Below, one piece after another: positions 46,320 to 58,043 of a stretch of 64,000 bases of DNA. The DNA lies in assembly GCF_037023725.1 (NCBI RefSeq), contig NZ_CP146077.1, forward strand, positions 134,001 to 198,000, in the 5' to 3' direction. This stretch comes from Pseudomonas bubulae. Its GTDB lineage: Bacteria > Pseudomonadota > Gammaproteobacteria > Pseudomonadales > Pseudomonadaceae. A program made the translations under genes and the position numbers. The notes beneath the pieces were generated by a model, which was not told the DNA's origin, made no database searches, and saw only the letters and a program-made list of their open reading frames with translations. The first letter of the stretch is position 1. Every line of letters starts with the position of its first letter.

Positions 46320-48254
46320 CTACGCCCGGAACTGCCCAAGACTCGCCTTGAGCTGCGCCGCCAACCCGTCCAGCACCTTGCCGCTGGCCGTGGTCTGGGT
46401 CACCGCCTCGGCCGCACGCTCGGCCTGGGCATGGATCACTTCCACCCGCCCACGCACCGCATACGCTCCTTGCGCCTGATGCTCGGCAGCTTTGGTCGCA
46501 TCACCAATCGCGCTATGCACCTGCTCGACCGATACCTGCATGGTCTTTTGCAACTGCACGCTGCCGCGCAGCACCGCCAGGCCCTCATCGGCCTGACGCC
46601 CCGCCAGGCCAATGGCCGCCACGGCTTCCCTGGCTCCCTGCTGCAAGGCCACGATATGCGCCTGAATATCACCGGTAGAGCTTTGGGTTTTGCTGGCCAG
46701 AGCCCGCACTTCATCGGCTACCACAGCAAAACCACGCCCAGTCTCCCCCGCCCTCGCGGCTTCAATGGCCGCGTTCAAAGCCAGCAGATTGGTTTGCTCG
46801 GCGATGCCGTGAATCACCGTCAGCACCACTTCAATCTGCTCACTTTGCTGCGCCAGACGCTCGATCACCTTGGCTCCCTCGCCCACCTGTCCGGCCAGCG
46901 CCTCGATCAGCCCCCCGACCTTGGCCGAGGTGCGAGTGTTTTCATCAGTAGCCTGACGAATATCAACCACCTGCCGGAGCGCCGCCTGCATCGCCTGGCT
47001 TTCCGACTGGGCTGCATCTGCCATGGTCGACAGTGCATGCAGGCTCTGAGCTACTTCATCGCGCTGTAACTGCGCGGCAGCATCGGCCCCGGCATTGCGC
47101 AAGGTCATCACACCGATCTCGACCCCGGTGCGCTGCGCCACATCACCCGCCTCACGCACGATGGGCTGCAGTTTGTCGACAAAGCGGTTAACCGCCGCCG
47201 CCATATCGCCGATTTCATCCTTGCTGTTCAGGCCTACACGCTTGGTCAAATCGCCTTCGCCTGCGGCCAGGTCATCCAGCGCGGCAATCAGCAGCAGCAA
47301 CTTGTTGACCACCCGCCGCCCCAGCACCACCGCCAGTAACAGCAACACACCAAGTCCGACAATCGCCAGCCCCATGCCAATACGCCAGCGCAAGGTGTCC
47401 GCCGCCTCGCGCACGGTCTGCGCGGTATTGGCCTGCATCTGCGCCGCCGCTGCCTGCGCCGACTCCAGACGCGCGCCCAGTGCTGCCGAACTGTCGCTGG
47501 CAGCACCTTGCAAGCTTTCGCCGACCAGTTGCCCGCTATTGGCTATCAACGTCGAAAAGCGCTGGTCGAGGGCCGCCAGGTCCTGCTCAACCGAGGCGGT
47601 GGAAACCCCCATCAGCACTTTGCCGATCTCGACGCCATTGGGGTTGATAGAGGCTTCGAGGTAGTACACCGACGGATCATGGCGGGCCGCATCGAGCACT
47701 TTATCCAGCGCCCGCTCGCCATTGCCCTTGGCCAAAAGCGCCTGGTTGATCGGGTTATCACGATTGAGATAGCGGGTCAGATGCTGCCCCGTGGCATCGT
47801 CGTACACCACGAATAACACATTAGGATTACGTTGAGCGCGTCGGGCGAAATCGGACAGCGTGGGCACGTCGCTATCCCATATGGCACGCGGCGCTACAGC
47901 TGCCAGCAGTTGCGCCATGTCGTTTGCCGAGTCCTGCAGGTTCTTCTCCAGCGATTGCCTGAGCTGCATTTGCTCGTCTTTCAAGCGTGGCTCCAGGCCC
48001 GCGGTCAAACGCTGCCGGGTGCTGGCAGACAACGCGTCAAGGCTGCTTTTAACTTCACGCCCGGCCTGCTCCAGTTCCGCGGTGAGCTTTTGGCTGTCTG
48101 CCCCCAGACGCGCATCCAGATCAGACTCCAACGCCGTCACCGTGCTCCGTGTCAGTGCAACAGCCACCAAAACCTGCACCAAAAGAGCGATACCTAGGGT
48201 AACGAATACAGGCCGCAGCAGACGGCTTTGTAACAGTGAGAGAACGGCAGACAC
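46320..48254 (-). CDS. Methyl-accepting chemotaxis protein
   Basis: 644 residues. First membrane helix at about 15-36, a helical periplasmic region to about 290, second helix at about 292-314 ([19 protein letters not shown]), HAMP domain ([43 protein letters not shown]), then the cytoplasmic signalling domain with the hairpin tip [41 protein letters not shown]. No C-terminal methyltransferase-tether pentapeptide is visible; the end is SLGQFRA. The sensed ligand is unknown; the periplasmic part contains [15 protein letters not shown], suggesting a Cache-like or four-helix sensor. GTG start with GGAGG eight bases upstream. Confidence 0.92.
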   Translation of the reverse strand: MSAVLSLLQSRLLRPVFVTLGIALLVQVLVAVALTRSTVTALESDLDARLGADSQKLTAELEQAGREVKSSLDALSASTRQRLTAGLEPRLKDEQMQLRQSLEKNLQDSANDMAQLLAAVAPRAIWDSDVPTLSDFARRAQRNPNVLFVVYDDATGQHLTRYLNRDNPINQALLAKGNGERALDKVLDAARHDPSVYYLEASINPNGVEIGKVLMGVSTASVEQDLAALDQRFSTLIANSGQLVGESLQGAASDSSAALGARLESAQAAAAQMQANTAQTVREAADTLRWRIGMGLAIVGLGVLLLLAVVLGRRVVNKLLLLIAALDDLAAGEGDLTKRVGLNSKDEIGDMAAAVNRFVDKLQPIVREAGDVAQRTGVEIGVMTLRNAGADAAAQLQRDEVAQSLHALSTMADAAQSESQAMQAALRQVVDIRQATDENTRTSAKVGGLIEALAGQVGEGAKVIERLAQQSEQIEVVLTVIHGIAEQTNLLALNAAIEAARAGETGRGFAVVADEVRALASKTQSSTGDIQAHIVALQQGAREAVAAIGLAGRQADEGLAVLRGSVQLQKTMQVSVEQVHSAIGDATKAAEHQAQGAYAVRGRVEVIHAQAERAAEAVTQTTASGKVLDGLAAQLKASLGQFRA

Positions 48255-48345
48255 GGAAAACCCTCCACTTAGGTGCCATTATTTTGATAGCACGCTTATT
48301 GACGGTTTTCACAGCAAGGGTCGTGCCGCACAACAGGCAGAAACG

Positions 48346-48371
48346 ACAAAAGGCCCCGAAGGGCCTTTTGT
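48346..48371 (-). terminator. Rho-independent terminator of purA
   Basis: ACAAAAGGCCC, loop TTCG on the minus strand, GGGCCTTTTGT followed by CGTTT. It lies 18 bases after the purA stop and also faces the chemoreceptor promoter. Confidence 0.88.
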
Positions 48372-48388
48372 TTTACATCAGCAGCGAC

Positions 48389-49732
<1,344 letters not shown>

Positions 49733-50920
49733 TCAAGAAACCAGCGGCACTACTTGCCACAGGCCATTCTGCTGAATCAATTGGCGGTCGCAGTCTGCCT
49801 CCAGGGCACCAGCCTGCTGTTGCCCAGGCAACGCCTGAACCACACGCTGGCCTTCACTGCGAAGCTGGCAAACCTGCTGCCAGAGTGCCGCATCGGTGCT
49901 GTCTGGCATCCAGATACCACCAGACGGCAACTTGACTTCCGCACGCCCCAGGGTCACCAGGGTTTTCAAATCGGTCGAAAAGCCGGTTGCCGGCCGGGCA
50001 CGCCCGAAAACAGCACCAATGTCGTCATAACGACCGCCTTGGGCGATGGAGTCCCCAACGCCCGGTACAAATACCGCAAACACTACACCTGTGTGGTAGT
50101 GATACCCACGCAACTCGCCCAGGTCAAAGTACAACGGCAACTGCGGGAAACGCACAGACAACCCTTCGGCAATCGCCACCAGGTCGTCCAGAGCTGCCAG
50201 CACTTGAGCCGGAGCCTTGGCCAGACGCTCGCGCGCAGCAGCCAGAACTTCGTGACCGCCACACAAACCAACCAAGGCCTGCAGCATGCCCGCCAAATCG
50301 GCCGGCAAGCCTTGGGTCAAGGCCGTTACTTCGTCGATCGCCTTGCGTTGCAGGGCGTCGAACAATTGTTGTTCCACTTCAACCGACAGGTTGGCCGCAC
50401 GGGCCAGACCACGGTAAATACCAACATGCCCCAGGTCCATGTGCACATCCGGCACATCGGCCAGTTGCAGCATGGCCAGCATCAGGCTGATCACTTCAAC
50501 ATCGCTGCTCGGGCTTGCATCGCCATACAACTCGGCGCCCAGCTGGATCGGGCTGCGCGAGGATGACAGTGCACGCGGTTGAGCATGCAGCACGCTGCCG
50601 GCGTAGCACAGACGGCTCGGGCCTTCACGACGCAGGGTATGCGCATCGATACGCGCCACTTGCGGCGTGATGTCGGCACGAAAACCCATCTGGCGACCCG
50701 TTTGCGGGTCAATCACCTTGAAGGTACGCAAGTCGAGGTCCTGGCCAGCCCCTGTCAGCAGGGACTCCAGGTATTCGATATGCGGGGTCACGACGAACTC
50801 ATAGCCCCAGCTCTGGAACAGATCCAACACCTGACGGCGCGCCACTTCAATGCGGGCAGCTTCAGGTGGAAGTACTTCTTCGATGCCATCTGGCAAAAGC
50901 CAGCGGTCTACCGTTGCCAT
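49733..50920 (-). CDS. hisZ: ATP phosphoribosyltransferase regulatory subunit HisZ
   Basis: 395 residues of a histidyl-tRNA synthetase-like class II fold: motif 2-type [13 protein letters not shown]...[36 protein letters not shown]. It lacks an anticodon-binding domain of normal length and activates the short HisG form in histidine synthesis. ATG 50920 with AGGGG upstream; a longer in-frame start extends through non-conserved sequence. Position between purA and hflC is the Pseudomonas norm. Confidence 0.95.
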   Translation of the reverse strand: MATVDRWLLPDGIEEVLPPEAARIEVARRQVLDLFQSWGYEFVVTPHIEYLESLLTGAGQDLDLRTFKVIDPQTGRQMGFRADITPQVARIDAHTLRREGPSRLCYAGSVLHAQPRALSSSRSPIQLGAELYGDASPSSDVEVISLMLAMLQLADVPDVHMDLGHVGIYRGLARAANLSVEVEQQLFDALQRKAIDEVTALTQGLPADLAGMLQALVGLCGGHEVLAAARERLAKAPAQVLAALDDLVAIAEGLSVRFPQLPLYFDLGELRGYHYHTGVVFAVFVPGVGDSIAQGGRYDDIGAVFGRARPATGFSTDLKTLVTLGRAEVKLPSGGIWMPDSTDAALWQQVCQLRSEGQRVVQALPGQQQAGALEADCDRQLIQQNGLWQVVPLVS

Positions 50921-51094
50921 TACGCCATTCCCCTGTGATCCGGGCGGCCAGCCAGCAGGCGAGCCTTGAGTAAAGCAGAACGTGGCTGCGTCTTGAACGC
51001 GCACAGCAAAAAAGCCTGAACGACAGGCTCGCACATTCCTCGAAAATTCTGCCGATGCTGTAACAGCCATTCGGACAATCAAACATGCAGACGC

Positions 51095-51118
51095 AAAAAA
51101 GCCGGGAATTTCCCGGCT
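51095..51118 (-). terminator. Rho-independent terminator of hflKC
   Basis: On the minus strand AGCCGGG, five-base loop, CCCGGCT, then six T. It lies about 210 bases past the hflC stop, beyond a REP pair. The rest of 50921-51327 contains nothing else I can name. Confidence 0.8.
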
Positions 51119-51226
51119 GCCGCATCATACACCCGTTTTCTAAAAGGATCACCCTGCGAGGCCATTTGACCGCCAAGCGGAGTGAATCAGGGCCTGTGAT
51201 GAACATGCCAACCCTTCTGAAAACAG

Positions 51227-51314
51227 TGTGGGAGCGGGCTTGCTCGCGATGGCATCAACTCGATTTAGCAGACAGACCGAGTTGCTTGCATCGCGAGCAA
51301 GCCTGCTCCCACAG
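51227..51314. repeat. REP-type inverted pair (family A)
   Basis: Facing TGTGGGAGCGGGCTTGCTCG and GCGAGCAAGCCTGCTCCCAC between hisZ and hflC. Confidence 0.9.
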
Positions 51315-51327
51315 GCTTGAAGCGCTT

Positions 51328-52206
51328 TTACTGCTGCGAAGGCTTGGATTTTTCCAGGTAGCGGAAGAAATCGCTGCTTGGGTCCAGAACCAGCACATCG
51401 TTCTTGCTCGCGAAGCTTTCGCGGTAAGCGCGCAGGCTGCGATAGAACTTGTAGAACTCCTGATCCTGGCCATAAGCCTTGGAGTAGATCGAAGCTGCCT
51501 GGGCATCGCCATCACCGCGTGCTTCTTCGGACTGACGATAAGCTTCAGCCAGCAGAACACGACGTTGACGGTCGGCGTCAGCACGAATGCCTTCTGCCAG
51601 TTCGTTACCCTTGGCCCGATGCTCGCGTGCTTCACGCTCACGTTCGGTGCTCATACGTTCGAAAACGCTGCGGTTTACTTCTTTTGGCAGGTCGATGGCC
51701 TTGACGCGAACGTCGACCACTTCAATGCCCAGCTCTTTTTCAGCCATTTTGTTCAACGATGCAGTGATGTCAGCCATCAACGCATCACGCTCACCCGACA
51801 CTACTTCGTGCAGGGTGCGCTTGCCGAACTGGTCACGCAGACCGGATTCCAGACGACGCGACAGACGTTCGTCAGCAATCTGTTTCATGCCCGAAGTTGC
51901 GGTGTAGAAGCGCTCGGCATCTTTCACACGCCACTTGGCGAAGGCATCAACCATGACCGCTTTCTTTTCCAGCGTCAGGAAACGCTGAGTCGGCGCGTCC
52001 AGCGTCATCAGGCGGGCGTCGAACTTGCGCACCTGGTTGACGTAAGGAATCTTCACATGCAGGCCCGGCTGAACGTCAGCCTGGACCACACGGCCAAAGC
52101 GCAGCAGTACAGCACGCTCGGTTTGCGAGACGATGTAGAAGCTGTTCCAGGCAACGATCCCCACGACAACAGCAACAATAAGGGCAACCAGCGATTTATT
52201 GCTCAT
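51328..52206 (-). CDS. hflC: Membrane protease regulator HflC
   Basis: 292 residues. N-terminal membrane helix (about 5-22) followed by a Band 7/SPFH domain (VSQTERAVLLRFGRVVQADVQPGLHVKIPYVNQVRKFDARLMTLD) and a long alanine/glutamate/arginine helix RMSTEREREAREHRAKGNELAEGIRADADRQRR. Forms the periplasm-facing HflKC cage that controls FtsH. Its ATG shares one base with the hflK stop (TGATG). Confidence 0.96.
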   Translation of the reverse strand: MSNKSLVALIVAVVVGIVAWNSFYIVSQTERAVLLRFGRVVQADVQPGLHVKIPYVNQVRKFDARLMTLDAPTQRFLTLEKKAVMVDAFAKWRVKDAERFYTATSGMKQIADERLSRRLESGLRDQFGKRTLHEVVSGERDALMADITASLNKMAEKELGIEVVDVRVKAIDLPKEVNRSVFERMSTEREREAREHRAKGNELAEGIRADADRQRRVLLAEAYRQSEEARGDGDAQAASIYSKAYGQDQEFYKFYRSLRAYRESFASKNDVLVLDPSSDFFRYLEKSKPSQQ

Positions 52207-53387
52207 CAGCGGCTCTCCCTGGTGCGCGGTTGTGGCGGCAGATCCGTGCTGACGTGCGAGCCGGAATCAGTATTGCTCGCTGCGGCTGCCGAACCCGTTG
52301 CCGGGGTGCTGCCATTACGGCCTTCGATCATTTTGTCCAACGGCAAGTAAAGCAGGTTGCTCTGGCCGTTTTTGTTACCGGTCACGAGTACCTTGCTGGT
52401 GTTGCTGAAGACTTCCTGCATGGTGTCCAGATACAGACGGTCGCGGGTCACTTCAGGATTTTTGCGGTACTCGGCAACCAGTTTGGTAAAGCGGTCAGCC
52501 TCACCCTTGGCGCGGGAAACCACTTCATCACGGTAGCCGTTGGCATCTTCGATGATGCGCTGGGCCTGACCACGTGCTTCCGGTACAACGCCGTTGGCAT
52601 AGCTTTCGGCCTGGTTGCGGGCACGCTGCTCGTCTTCTCGGGCACGGATCACGTCATCGAAGGCTTCCTGTACTTCACGCGGTGCGGCTGCGTTCTGTAC
52701 GTTGACCTGGGTCACGGTGATACCGGTCTTGTAGGTATCGAGGAAACGCTGCAGGCGTTCCTTGATTTCCACGGCCATTTGCTCACGGCCTTCGGTCAGC
52801 ACCTGATCCATCGACGTGGAACCCACGACGTGACGCAAGGCGCTGTCGGTCGCCTGCTGCAAGCTGACTTCCGGTTGATCAACATTCAGCACGAAGTCGC
52901 GCAGGTTGCTGATCTTGTACTGCACGGTCAGCGGCACTTCGACGATGTTTTCGTCTTCAGTCAGCATTTGACCCTGCTTGGTGTACGCACGCTCACGCGT
53001 CACGTTCTCCATGTACTTTTTGTCGAACGGCGGGAAGTAGATATTCAGGCCCGGCCCAACGGTGTCGTAGTACTTGCCCAGGCGCAGCACCACGGCTTGC
53101 TCCTGCTCATCGACTACATACACGGCGCTGTAAAGCCAGGCAGCCGCCAGCACGACGAGGCCGATGCCGAGCAGACCGTAGCCGGCGCCCTTGCCATTCG
53201 AACCACCCTCACTGCCGCTGCCGCCAGTACGTTTTTTCCCACCACCGAACAACCCATTCAGGCTTTCCTGCAGCTTTCGGAAGGCCTCGTCGAGATCTGG
53301 TGGCCCCTTGCGGTCGCCATTTTTAGGGCGTTTGCCACCCCAAGGATCTTGATTGTTCGAGTTGCCACCCGGCTCATTCCAAGCCAT
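52206..53387 (-). CDS. hflK: Membrane protease regulator HflK
   Basis: 393 residues. A glycine/asparagine-rich cytoplasmic N-terminus (MAWNEPGGNSNNQDPWGG), HflK signature PPDLDEAFRKLQESLNGLFGG, membrane helix at about 85-102, then SPFH domain (VDEQEQAVVLRLGKYYDTVGPGLNIYFPPF). The C-terminal tail is Ser/Thr/Pro-rich. ATG 53387 follows GGAGAG; the longer in-frame start upstream is unlikely. Partner of HflC. Confidence 0.96.
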   Translation of the reverse strand: MAWNEPGGNSNNQDPWGGKRPKNGDRKGPPDLDEAFRKLQESLNGLFGGGKKRTGGSGSEGGSNGKGAGYGLLGIGLVVLAAAWLYSAVYVVDEQEQAVVLRLGKYYDTVGPGLNIYFPPFDKKYMENVTRERAYTKQGQMLTEDENIVEVPLTVQYKISNLRDFVLNVDQPEVSLQQATDSALRHVVGSTSMDQVLTEGREQMAVEIKERLQRFLDTYKTGITVTQVNVQNAAAPREVQEAFDDVIRAREDEQRARNQAESYANGVVPEARGQAQRIIEDANGYRDEVVSRAKGEADRFTKLVAEYRKNPEVTRDRLYLDTMQEVFSNTSKVLVTGNKNGQSNLLYLPLDKMIEGRNGSTPATGSAAAASNTDSGSHVSTDLPPQPRTRESR

Positions 53388-53483
53388 AGCGCTCTCCATC
53401 TGATAAAGCAAAGACGCGCCCACGGCGCGCCGACCAATGCTACAGAATGCCTATCACAGCGGCACGACCGCTTTGCGAGGCTT

Positions 53484-54785
53484 TTATTGCAAAGTGTGTT
53501 CTTCGATGAATTCCAGCGGCTGCATCCCTTCGCGGCTGACCAAGCGATTGAGCTCGGATCGCGGCAGGCGTACGTCCAACAGACTGGAGCCCTCATCGTC
53601 ATGCTGTTCTTTTTGCACAACCCCCAGTTCGAAGAACTGTGCACGCAGTCGAGCAAAACGTTGCGGCAAGCGCAAGGTGCCCACGAACAAATCATTGCCC
53701 AGCAACTCGGCGATGGCCTGCTCAAGCAACTCCAGCCCTTGACCATCACGGGCCGACAACCAGACCCGCTGCGGCTTGCCATCGGCATCACGCTGGATCT
53801 GCGGCTCGACACCTTCAAGCAAATCGATTTTGTTGTAGACCTCGAGAATCGGCAAGTCCTGCGCACCGATTTCGCCCAGTACCACCATCACCTGCTCGAT
53901 CTGCGCCATGCGCTCAGGCTCGTGCGCATCGATCACATGCAGCAGCAGATCGGAATTGCTCGACTCTTCGAGCGTAGACCGGAATGCTTCAACTAGCTTG
54001 TGCGGAAGATGACGAATAAAGCCCACGGTGTCGGCCAGCACGATCGGCCCCAGGTCACCCAGATCAAGGCGGCGCAGGGTCGGGTCTAGCGTGGCGAACA
54101 ACTGGTCGGCGGCAAAGACGTCAGAGCCGGTGACCTTGTTGAACAGCGTGGATTTACCGGCGTTGGTATAGCCCACCAGCGACACTGTAGGAATATCGGC
54201 GCGTTGACGCCCTCTACGGGACTGCTCGCGTTGACTGCGGACTTTTTTCAGACGGGCTTTGATCTGGCTGATGCGCACACGCAACAGTCGGCGGTCGGTT
54301 TCGAGCTGGGTTTCACCCGGCCCGCGCATGCCAATGCCGCCACCTTGACGCTCAAGGTGAGTCCAGCCGCGTACAAGACGCGTGCTCATGTGGTCAAGCT
54401 GAGCCAGTTCGACTTGCAGCTTACCCTCATGGGTACGGGCGCGTTGAGCGAAGATATCGAGAATCAGCCCGGTACGGTCAAGCACGCGACACTCGAAAAC
54501 ACGTTCGAGGTTACGTTCCTGACTGGGCGTGAGTACGTGATTGAAAATCACGATGTCGACCTTCTCGGCCTTGACCAGATCGCGCAACTCCTCGACCTTG
54601 CCACTGCCAATCAGGTATTTGGCCGATGGCCGATGACGCGGCACGTTAAAAAACGCGACGGTATCGGCGCCAGCCGACACAGCTAACTCCTGGAACTCCT
54701 GCGGATCTTCGCGCGCCTCAGGGTCCTGTCCTTCCAAGTGAACGAGGATCGCTCGCTCACCACCACCGTGGCGCTCAAAGAACAA
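53484..54785 (-). CDS. hflX: Ribosome-associated GTPase HflX
   Basis: 433 residues. N-terminal HflX nucleotide-binding-like domain (DTVAFFNVPRHRPSAKYLIGSGKVEEL, FNHVLTPSQERNLERVFECRVLDRTGLILDIFAQRARTHEGKLQVELAQL), glycine-rich linker GGGIGMRGPGETQLETDRR, then GTPase domain with G1 GYTNAGKST, G3 DTVGF and G4 YNKIDLLEG. It rescues stalled ribosomes by splitting subunits. TTG start codon at 54785, seven bases after GGAG, in the gap after hfq. It reads MFFERHGGGERA, as in other Pseudomonas. Confidence 0.96.
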   Translation of the reverse strand: MFFERHGGGERAILVHLEGQDPEAREDPQEFQELAVSAGADTVAFFNVPRHRPSAKYLIGSGKVEELRDLVKAEKVDIVIFNHVLTPSQERNLERVFECRVLDRTGLILDIFAQRARTHEGKLQVELAQLDHMSTRLVRGWTHLERQGGGIGMRGPGETQLETDRRLLRVRISQIKARLKKVRSQREQSRRGRQRADIPTVSLVGYTNAGKSTLFNKVTGSDVFAADQLFATLDPTLRRLDLGDLGPIVLADTVGFIRHLPHKLVEAFRSTLEESSNSDLLLHVIDAHEPERMAQIEQVMVVLGEIGAQDLPILEVYNKIDLLEGVEPQIQRDADGKPQRVWLSARDGQGLELLEQAIAELLGNDLFVGTLRLPQRFARLRAQFFELGVVQKEQHDDEGSSLLDVRLPRSELNRLVSREGMQPLEFIEEHTLQ

Positions 54786-54798
54786 AGGATGCTCCTAT

Positions 54799-55059
54799 TT
54801 AGGCATTACCTGGTTCAGCGTCTGCCAGATCCGATTCGGTTGCGCTAGGCAGACGAATTGGACGTACTGGTACGACTGTCGAAATTGCGTGCTTGTAAAC
54901 CATTTGGCTGACGGTGTTTTTCAGCAGGATCACGAACTGGTCGAAAGACTCGATGGTCCCCTGCAGCTTGATCCCGTTGACCAGATAGATGGAAACGCCA
55001 ACCTTCTCTTTACGCAAAGTATTCAAGTAAGGGTCTTGTAGCGAATGCCCTTTTGACAT
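54799..55059 (-). CDS. hfq: RNA chaperone Hfq
   Basis: 86 residues. Sm1 motif [42 protein letters not shown] and Sm2 motif [10 protein letters not shown], then a short C-terminal tail of about 18 residues as in Pseudomonas. Hexamer that pairs small RNAs with messages. ATG 55059 preferred (MSKGHSLQ is the family start) over an in-frame codon 12 residues upstream. Between miaA and hflX. Confidence 0.98.
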   Translation of the reverse strand: MSKGHSLQDPYLNTLRKEKVGVSIYLVNGIKLQGTIESFDQFVILLKNTVSQMVYKHAISTVVPVRPIRLPSATESDLADAEPGNA

Positions 55060-55149
55060 ATGCCGCACTCCTGTAAGGATAAAAAATAGAAACAAAAATT
55101 AGATGACCGCTGTCGCCACATCCATAGGATAGACGGCATTTGCCAAGAC

Positions 55150-56130
55150 TCAGCTCAATATGGAGACCGATTCCAGGTATTTCAAGGCTCGTGGCAGATT
55201 GTCGCAGTCCAGACTGTCAAGCCAATGCAAATCATTCCAGCTGCGCAACCAGGTGAACTGGCGCTTGGCCAACTGGCGCGTGGCTATGATGCCGCGCTCC
55301 TGCATCTCGGCCGCTGTCAGCTTGCCGTCGAGGTAGTCCCAGACTTGGCGGTAACCCACTGCACGTATAGACGGCAACCCGGCATGCAGGTCACTTCTGT
55401 TGCGCAGGTTTATGACCTCGTCAATGAACCCCTGTTCCAGCATCTGCCCGAATCTTAGTGCAATTCGCTCATGCAGCACCTGACGGTTCGCCGGAGCGAT
55501 GGCCAGATTCGCGACAGTATAGGGCAATTGGCTGTGCCCAGAAGCCGCTGCTTTAGTCGTTTGTTCAGATTGTTTTTGCCGATGGGCCGTCACGCTCATG
55601 CCGCTGACCCGATAAACCTCAAGCGCCCGGGTCAGACGCTGCGGATCATTGGGGTGAATTCGCGCGGCAGACTCCGGATCTATGGCTGCCAACTGATCGT
55701 GCAGGGCCTGCCAGCCAAGGCGCTGCGCCTCTTCTTCAAGCTGCGCGCGCACCTCGGGGTCCGCCGGAGGCATGTCGGCCAGGCCGTCAATCAGTGCCTT
55801 GTAATAGAGCATGGTGCCGCCCACCAGCAGCGGGATATTGCCTCGCGCCGTGATCTCGGCCATGGCCTTGAGCGCATCGCGACGAAAATCGGCCGCCGAA
55901 TAGCTCTCGGCCGGGTCGAGAATGTCGATCAACTGATGCGGGTGAGCCGCCAGAATTTCTTTCGACGGCTTGGCAGTGCCGATGTCCATGCCGCGATAGA
56001 CCAGCGCCGAGTCAACACTGATCAGCTCGCACGGCAGCACCTTGCTCAGCTCGATGGCCAGGTCGGTCTTGCCGGCGGCCGTCGGCCCCATCAGGAAAAT
56101 AGCCGGGGGTAAAGCGTTGGAACCTGTCAT
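55150..56130 (-). CDS. miaA: tRNA dimethylallyltransferase MiaA
   Basis: 326 residues. P-loop [16 protein letters not shown], the acceptor-site [20 protein letters not shown], catalytic Thr region [16 protein letters not shown], and [14 protein letters not shown] with [11 protein letters not shown]. Adds dimethylallyl to A37 of tRNAs reading UNN codons. The ATG shares a base with the mutL stop (TGATG), so coupled. Longer in-frame start overlaps mutL and is rejected. Confidence 0.97.
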   Translation of the reverse strand: MTGSNALPPAIFLMGPTAAGKTDLAIELSKVLPCELISVDSALVYRGMDIGTAKPSKEILAAHPHQLIDILDPAESYSAADFRRDALKAMAEITARGNIPLLVGGTMLYYKALIDGLADMPPADPEVRAQLEEEAQRLGWQALHDQLAAIDPESAARIHPNDPQRLTRALEVYRVSGMSVTAHRQKQSEQTTKAAASGHSQLPYTVANLAIAPANRQVLHERIALRFGQMLEQGFIDEVINLRNRSDLHAGLPSIRAVGYRQVWDYLDGKLTAAEMQERGIIATRQLAKRQFTWLRSWNDLHWLDSLDCDNLPRALKYLESVSILS

Positions 56131-58043
56131 CAGCGACCGCGCAAAAAGAGTTTGTCCAAGTCGTCCAGGCCCATTTGGGTCCAGGTGGGACGACCATGAT
56201 TGCACTGACCGCTGCGCTCGGTGTTTTCCATGTCACGCAACAGACCGTTCATTTCCGGGATCGCCAAACGGCGATTGGCGCGGATCGCACCGTGGCAGGC
56301 CATGGTGCCGAGCAACTCGTTGAGGTGCGCCTGGATCCGGTCACTGGTGCCGTATTCCATCAGGTCGGCCAGTACGTCGTGAACCAGTCGCTGGGCCTCG
56401 GCCTGCTTGAGCAGGGCCGGGATCTGGCGGATGGCCAGGGTTTCCGGGCCAAGGCGCTGCAACTCGAAGCCCAGGCGCTGGAACCACTCGGCGTGTTCTT
56501 CGGCGCAATCGGCTTCCCGCTGGCTGACCGCAATCGATTCCGGCACCAGCAGCGGCTGACCACTCAGGCCTTCACTGGCCATGGCGATTTTCAGACGCTC
56601 ATACATGATCCGCTCATGGGCCGCGTGCATATCCACCAGCACCAACCCCTGGGCGTTTTCCGCGAGGATATAAATGCCCTTGAGCTGGGCCAGAGCAAAG
56701 CCGAGCGGCGGAATATCACCTTGCCCGTCCGGCAGAGGCGCGGCATTGGCCTCAGGCAATGGTGCGAAAAACTCGCGATAGGCATTGCGCGCTTCTTCAA
56801 CGGGCACCGGGGGCGCGGAGGACTGCGGACGGTATTGGTACTGATAGCCCGCACCAGCGCCCGAACCTGCCACATGCGGTGACGGGGCCGACTGCGGCTG
56901 CTCCAGCACATTGGCCGCCAGACGCATTTCACCCTGCGGGCCGAATTCGCCAGCATCCAGCCCCGTCGGGCGCTCGGCCCCGGGCACCGGCGCTGGTGCG
57001 GCCAGTTGGTCTTCGGGACGAACGTCACCCAGAGCACGGTGCAAAGTGCCATAGAGGAAATCATGCACCATGCGCCCGTCACGGAAGCGTACTTCGTGCT
57101 TGGTCGGGTGTACGTTGACGTCGACCACCGAGGGGTCGACCTCAAAGAACAGCACAAAGGTCGGGTGGCGACCATTGAACAGCACATCGCGATACGCCTG
57201 GCGCACCGCATGGGCCACCAGTTTGTCGCGTACTGCGCGGCCATTGACATAGAAGTACTGCAAGTCCGCCTGACTGCGGGAAAAAGTCGGCAAACCGACC
57301 CAGCCCCACAGGTGCAAACCATTGCGTTCAACCTCGATGGGCATTGCCTGTTCCAGGAACGCGGAGCCGCACACGGCCGCCACACGCCGGGCGCGGGCAG
57401 TATCGTCGCGGGCTTCGTGCAGGTTGAGGATGGACTTGCCGTTGTGGCGCAAATTGAACGCCACATCAAAACGTGCCAGCGCCAGGCGCTTGATCACTTC
57501 CTGCAGGTGATCGAATTCGGTCTTTTCGGTTTTGAGAAATTTGCGCCGTGCCGGGGTGTTGAAAAACAGGTCGCGCACTTCAACCGAGGTGCCCACCGGA
57601 TGCGCAGCCGGCTGAACCCGGGGCGCCATGTCGCGGCCTTCGGTCTCGACCTGCCAGGCCTGATCGGCACCACGGGTGCGCGAGGTCAGGGTCAGGCGCG
57701 CCACGGAACTGATGGAAGCCAGCGCCTCACCGCGAAAGCCCAGGCTCATCACCCGCTCAAGGTCTTCCAGATCACGAATCTTGCTGGTGGCGTGACGGGC
57801 CAGCGCCAACGGCAAGTCGTCGCTGGAAATTCCGCTGCCATCGTCACGTACCCGCAGCAGCTTGATCCCGGCCTGCTCCACGTCCACATCAATGCGCTTG
57901 GCACCCGAATCGAGGCTGTTTTCCAGCAGTTCCTTGATCACCGAAGCCGGGCGTTCAACTACTTCGCCCGCAGCGATCTGGTTGGCCAGGCGCGGGCTGA
58001 GCAATTCAATCCGCGCGCTGCTGCTCAATGCTTCATCACTCAT
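56130..58043 (-). CDS. mutL: DNA mismatch repair protein MutL
   Basis: 637 residues. N-terminal GHKL ATPase: [29 protein letters not shown] and [14 protein letters not shown] proline/glycine linker at about 345-415 leads to the C-terminal dimerisation domain with the endonuclease motif [12 protein letters not shown] at residues 471-482, consistent with a MutL nuclease in bacteria lacking MutH. Translationally coupled to amiB (TAATG) and miaA. Confidence 0.98.
   Translation of the reverse strand: MSDEALSSSARIELLSPRLANQIAAGEVVERPASVIKELLENSLDSGAKRIDVDVEQAGIKLLRVRDDGSGISSDDLPLALARHATSKIRDLEDLERVMSLGFRGEALASISSVARLTLTSRTRGADQAWQVETEGRDMAPRVQPAAHPVGTSVEVRDLFFNTPARRKFLKTEKTEFDHLQEVIKRLALARFDVAFNLRHNGKSILNLHEARDDTARARRVAAVCGSAFLEQAMPIEVERNGLHLWGWVGLPTFSRSQADLQYFYVNGRAVRDKLVAHAVRQAYRDVLFNGRHPTFVLFFEVDPSVVDVNVHPTKHEVRFRDGRMVHDFLYGTLHRALGDVRPEDQLAAPAPVPGAERPTGLDAGEFGPQGEMRLAANVLEQPQSAPSPHVAGSGAGAGYQYQYRPQSSAPPVPVEEARNAYREFFAPLPEANAAPLPDGQGDIPPLGFALAQLKGIYILAENAQGLVLVDMHAAHERIMYERLKIAMASEGLSGQPLLVPESIAVSQREADCAEEHAEWFQRLGFELQRLGPETLAIRQIPALLKQAEAQRLVHDVLADLMEYGTSDRIQAHLNELLGTMACHGAIRANRRLAIPEMNGLLRDMENTERSGQCNHGRPTWTQMGLDDLDKLFLRGR

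Noticed and set aside
45462..47069. 535-codon frame overlapping fbpB and running into the chemoreceptor gene
   Set aside because: Crosses a convergent gene boundary and a REP pair; out of frame with fbpB and lacks any family motif.
52230..53996. 588-codon open frame opposite hflK and hflX
   Set aside because: Antisense shadow of the SPFH and GTPase genes, no recognisable domain.
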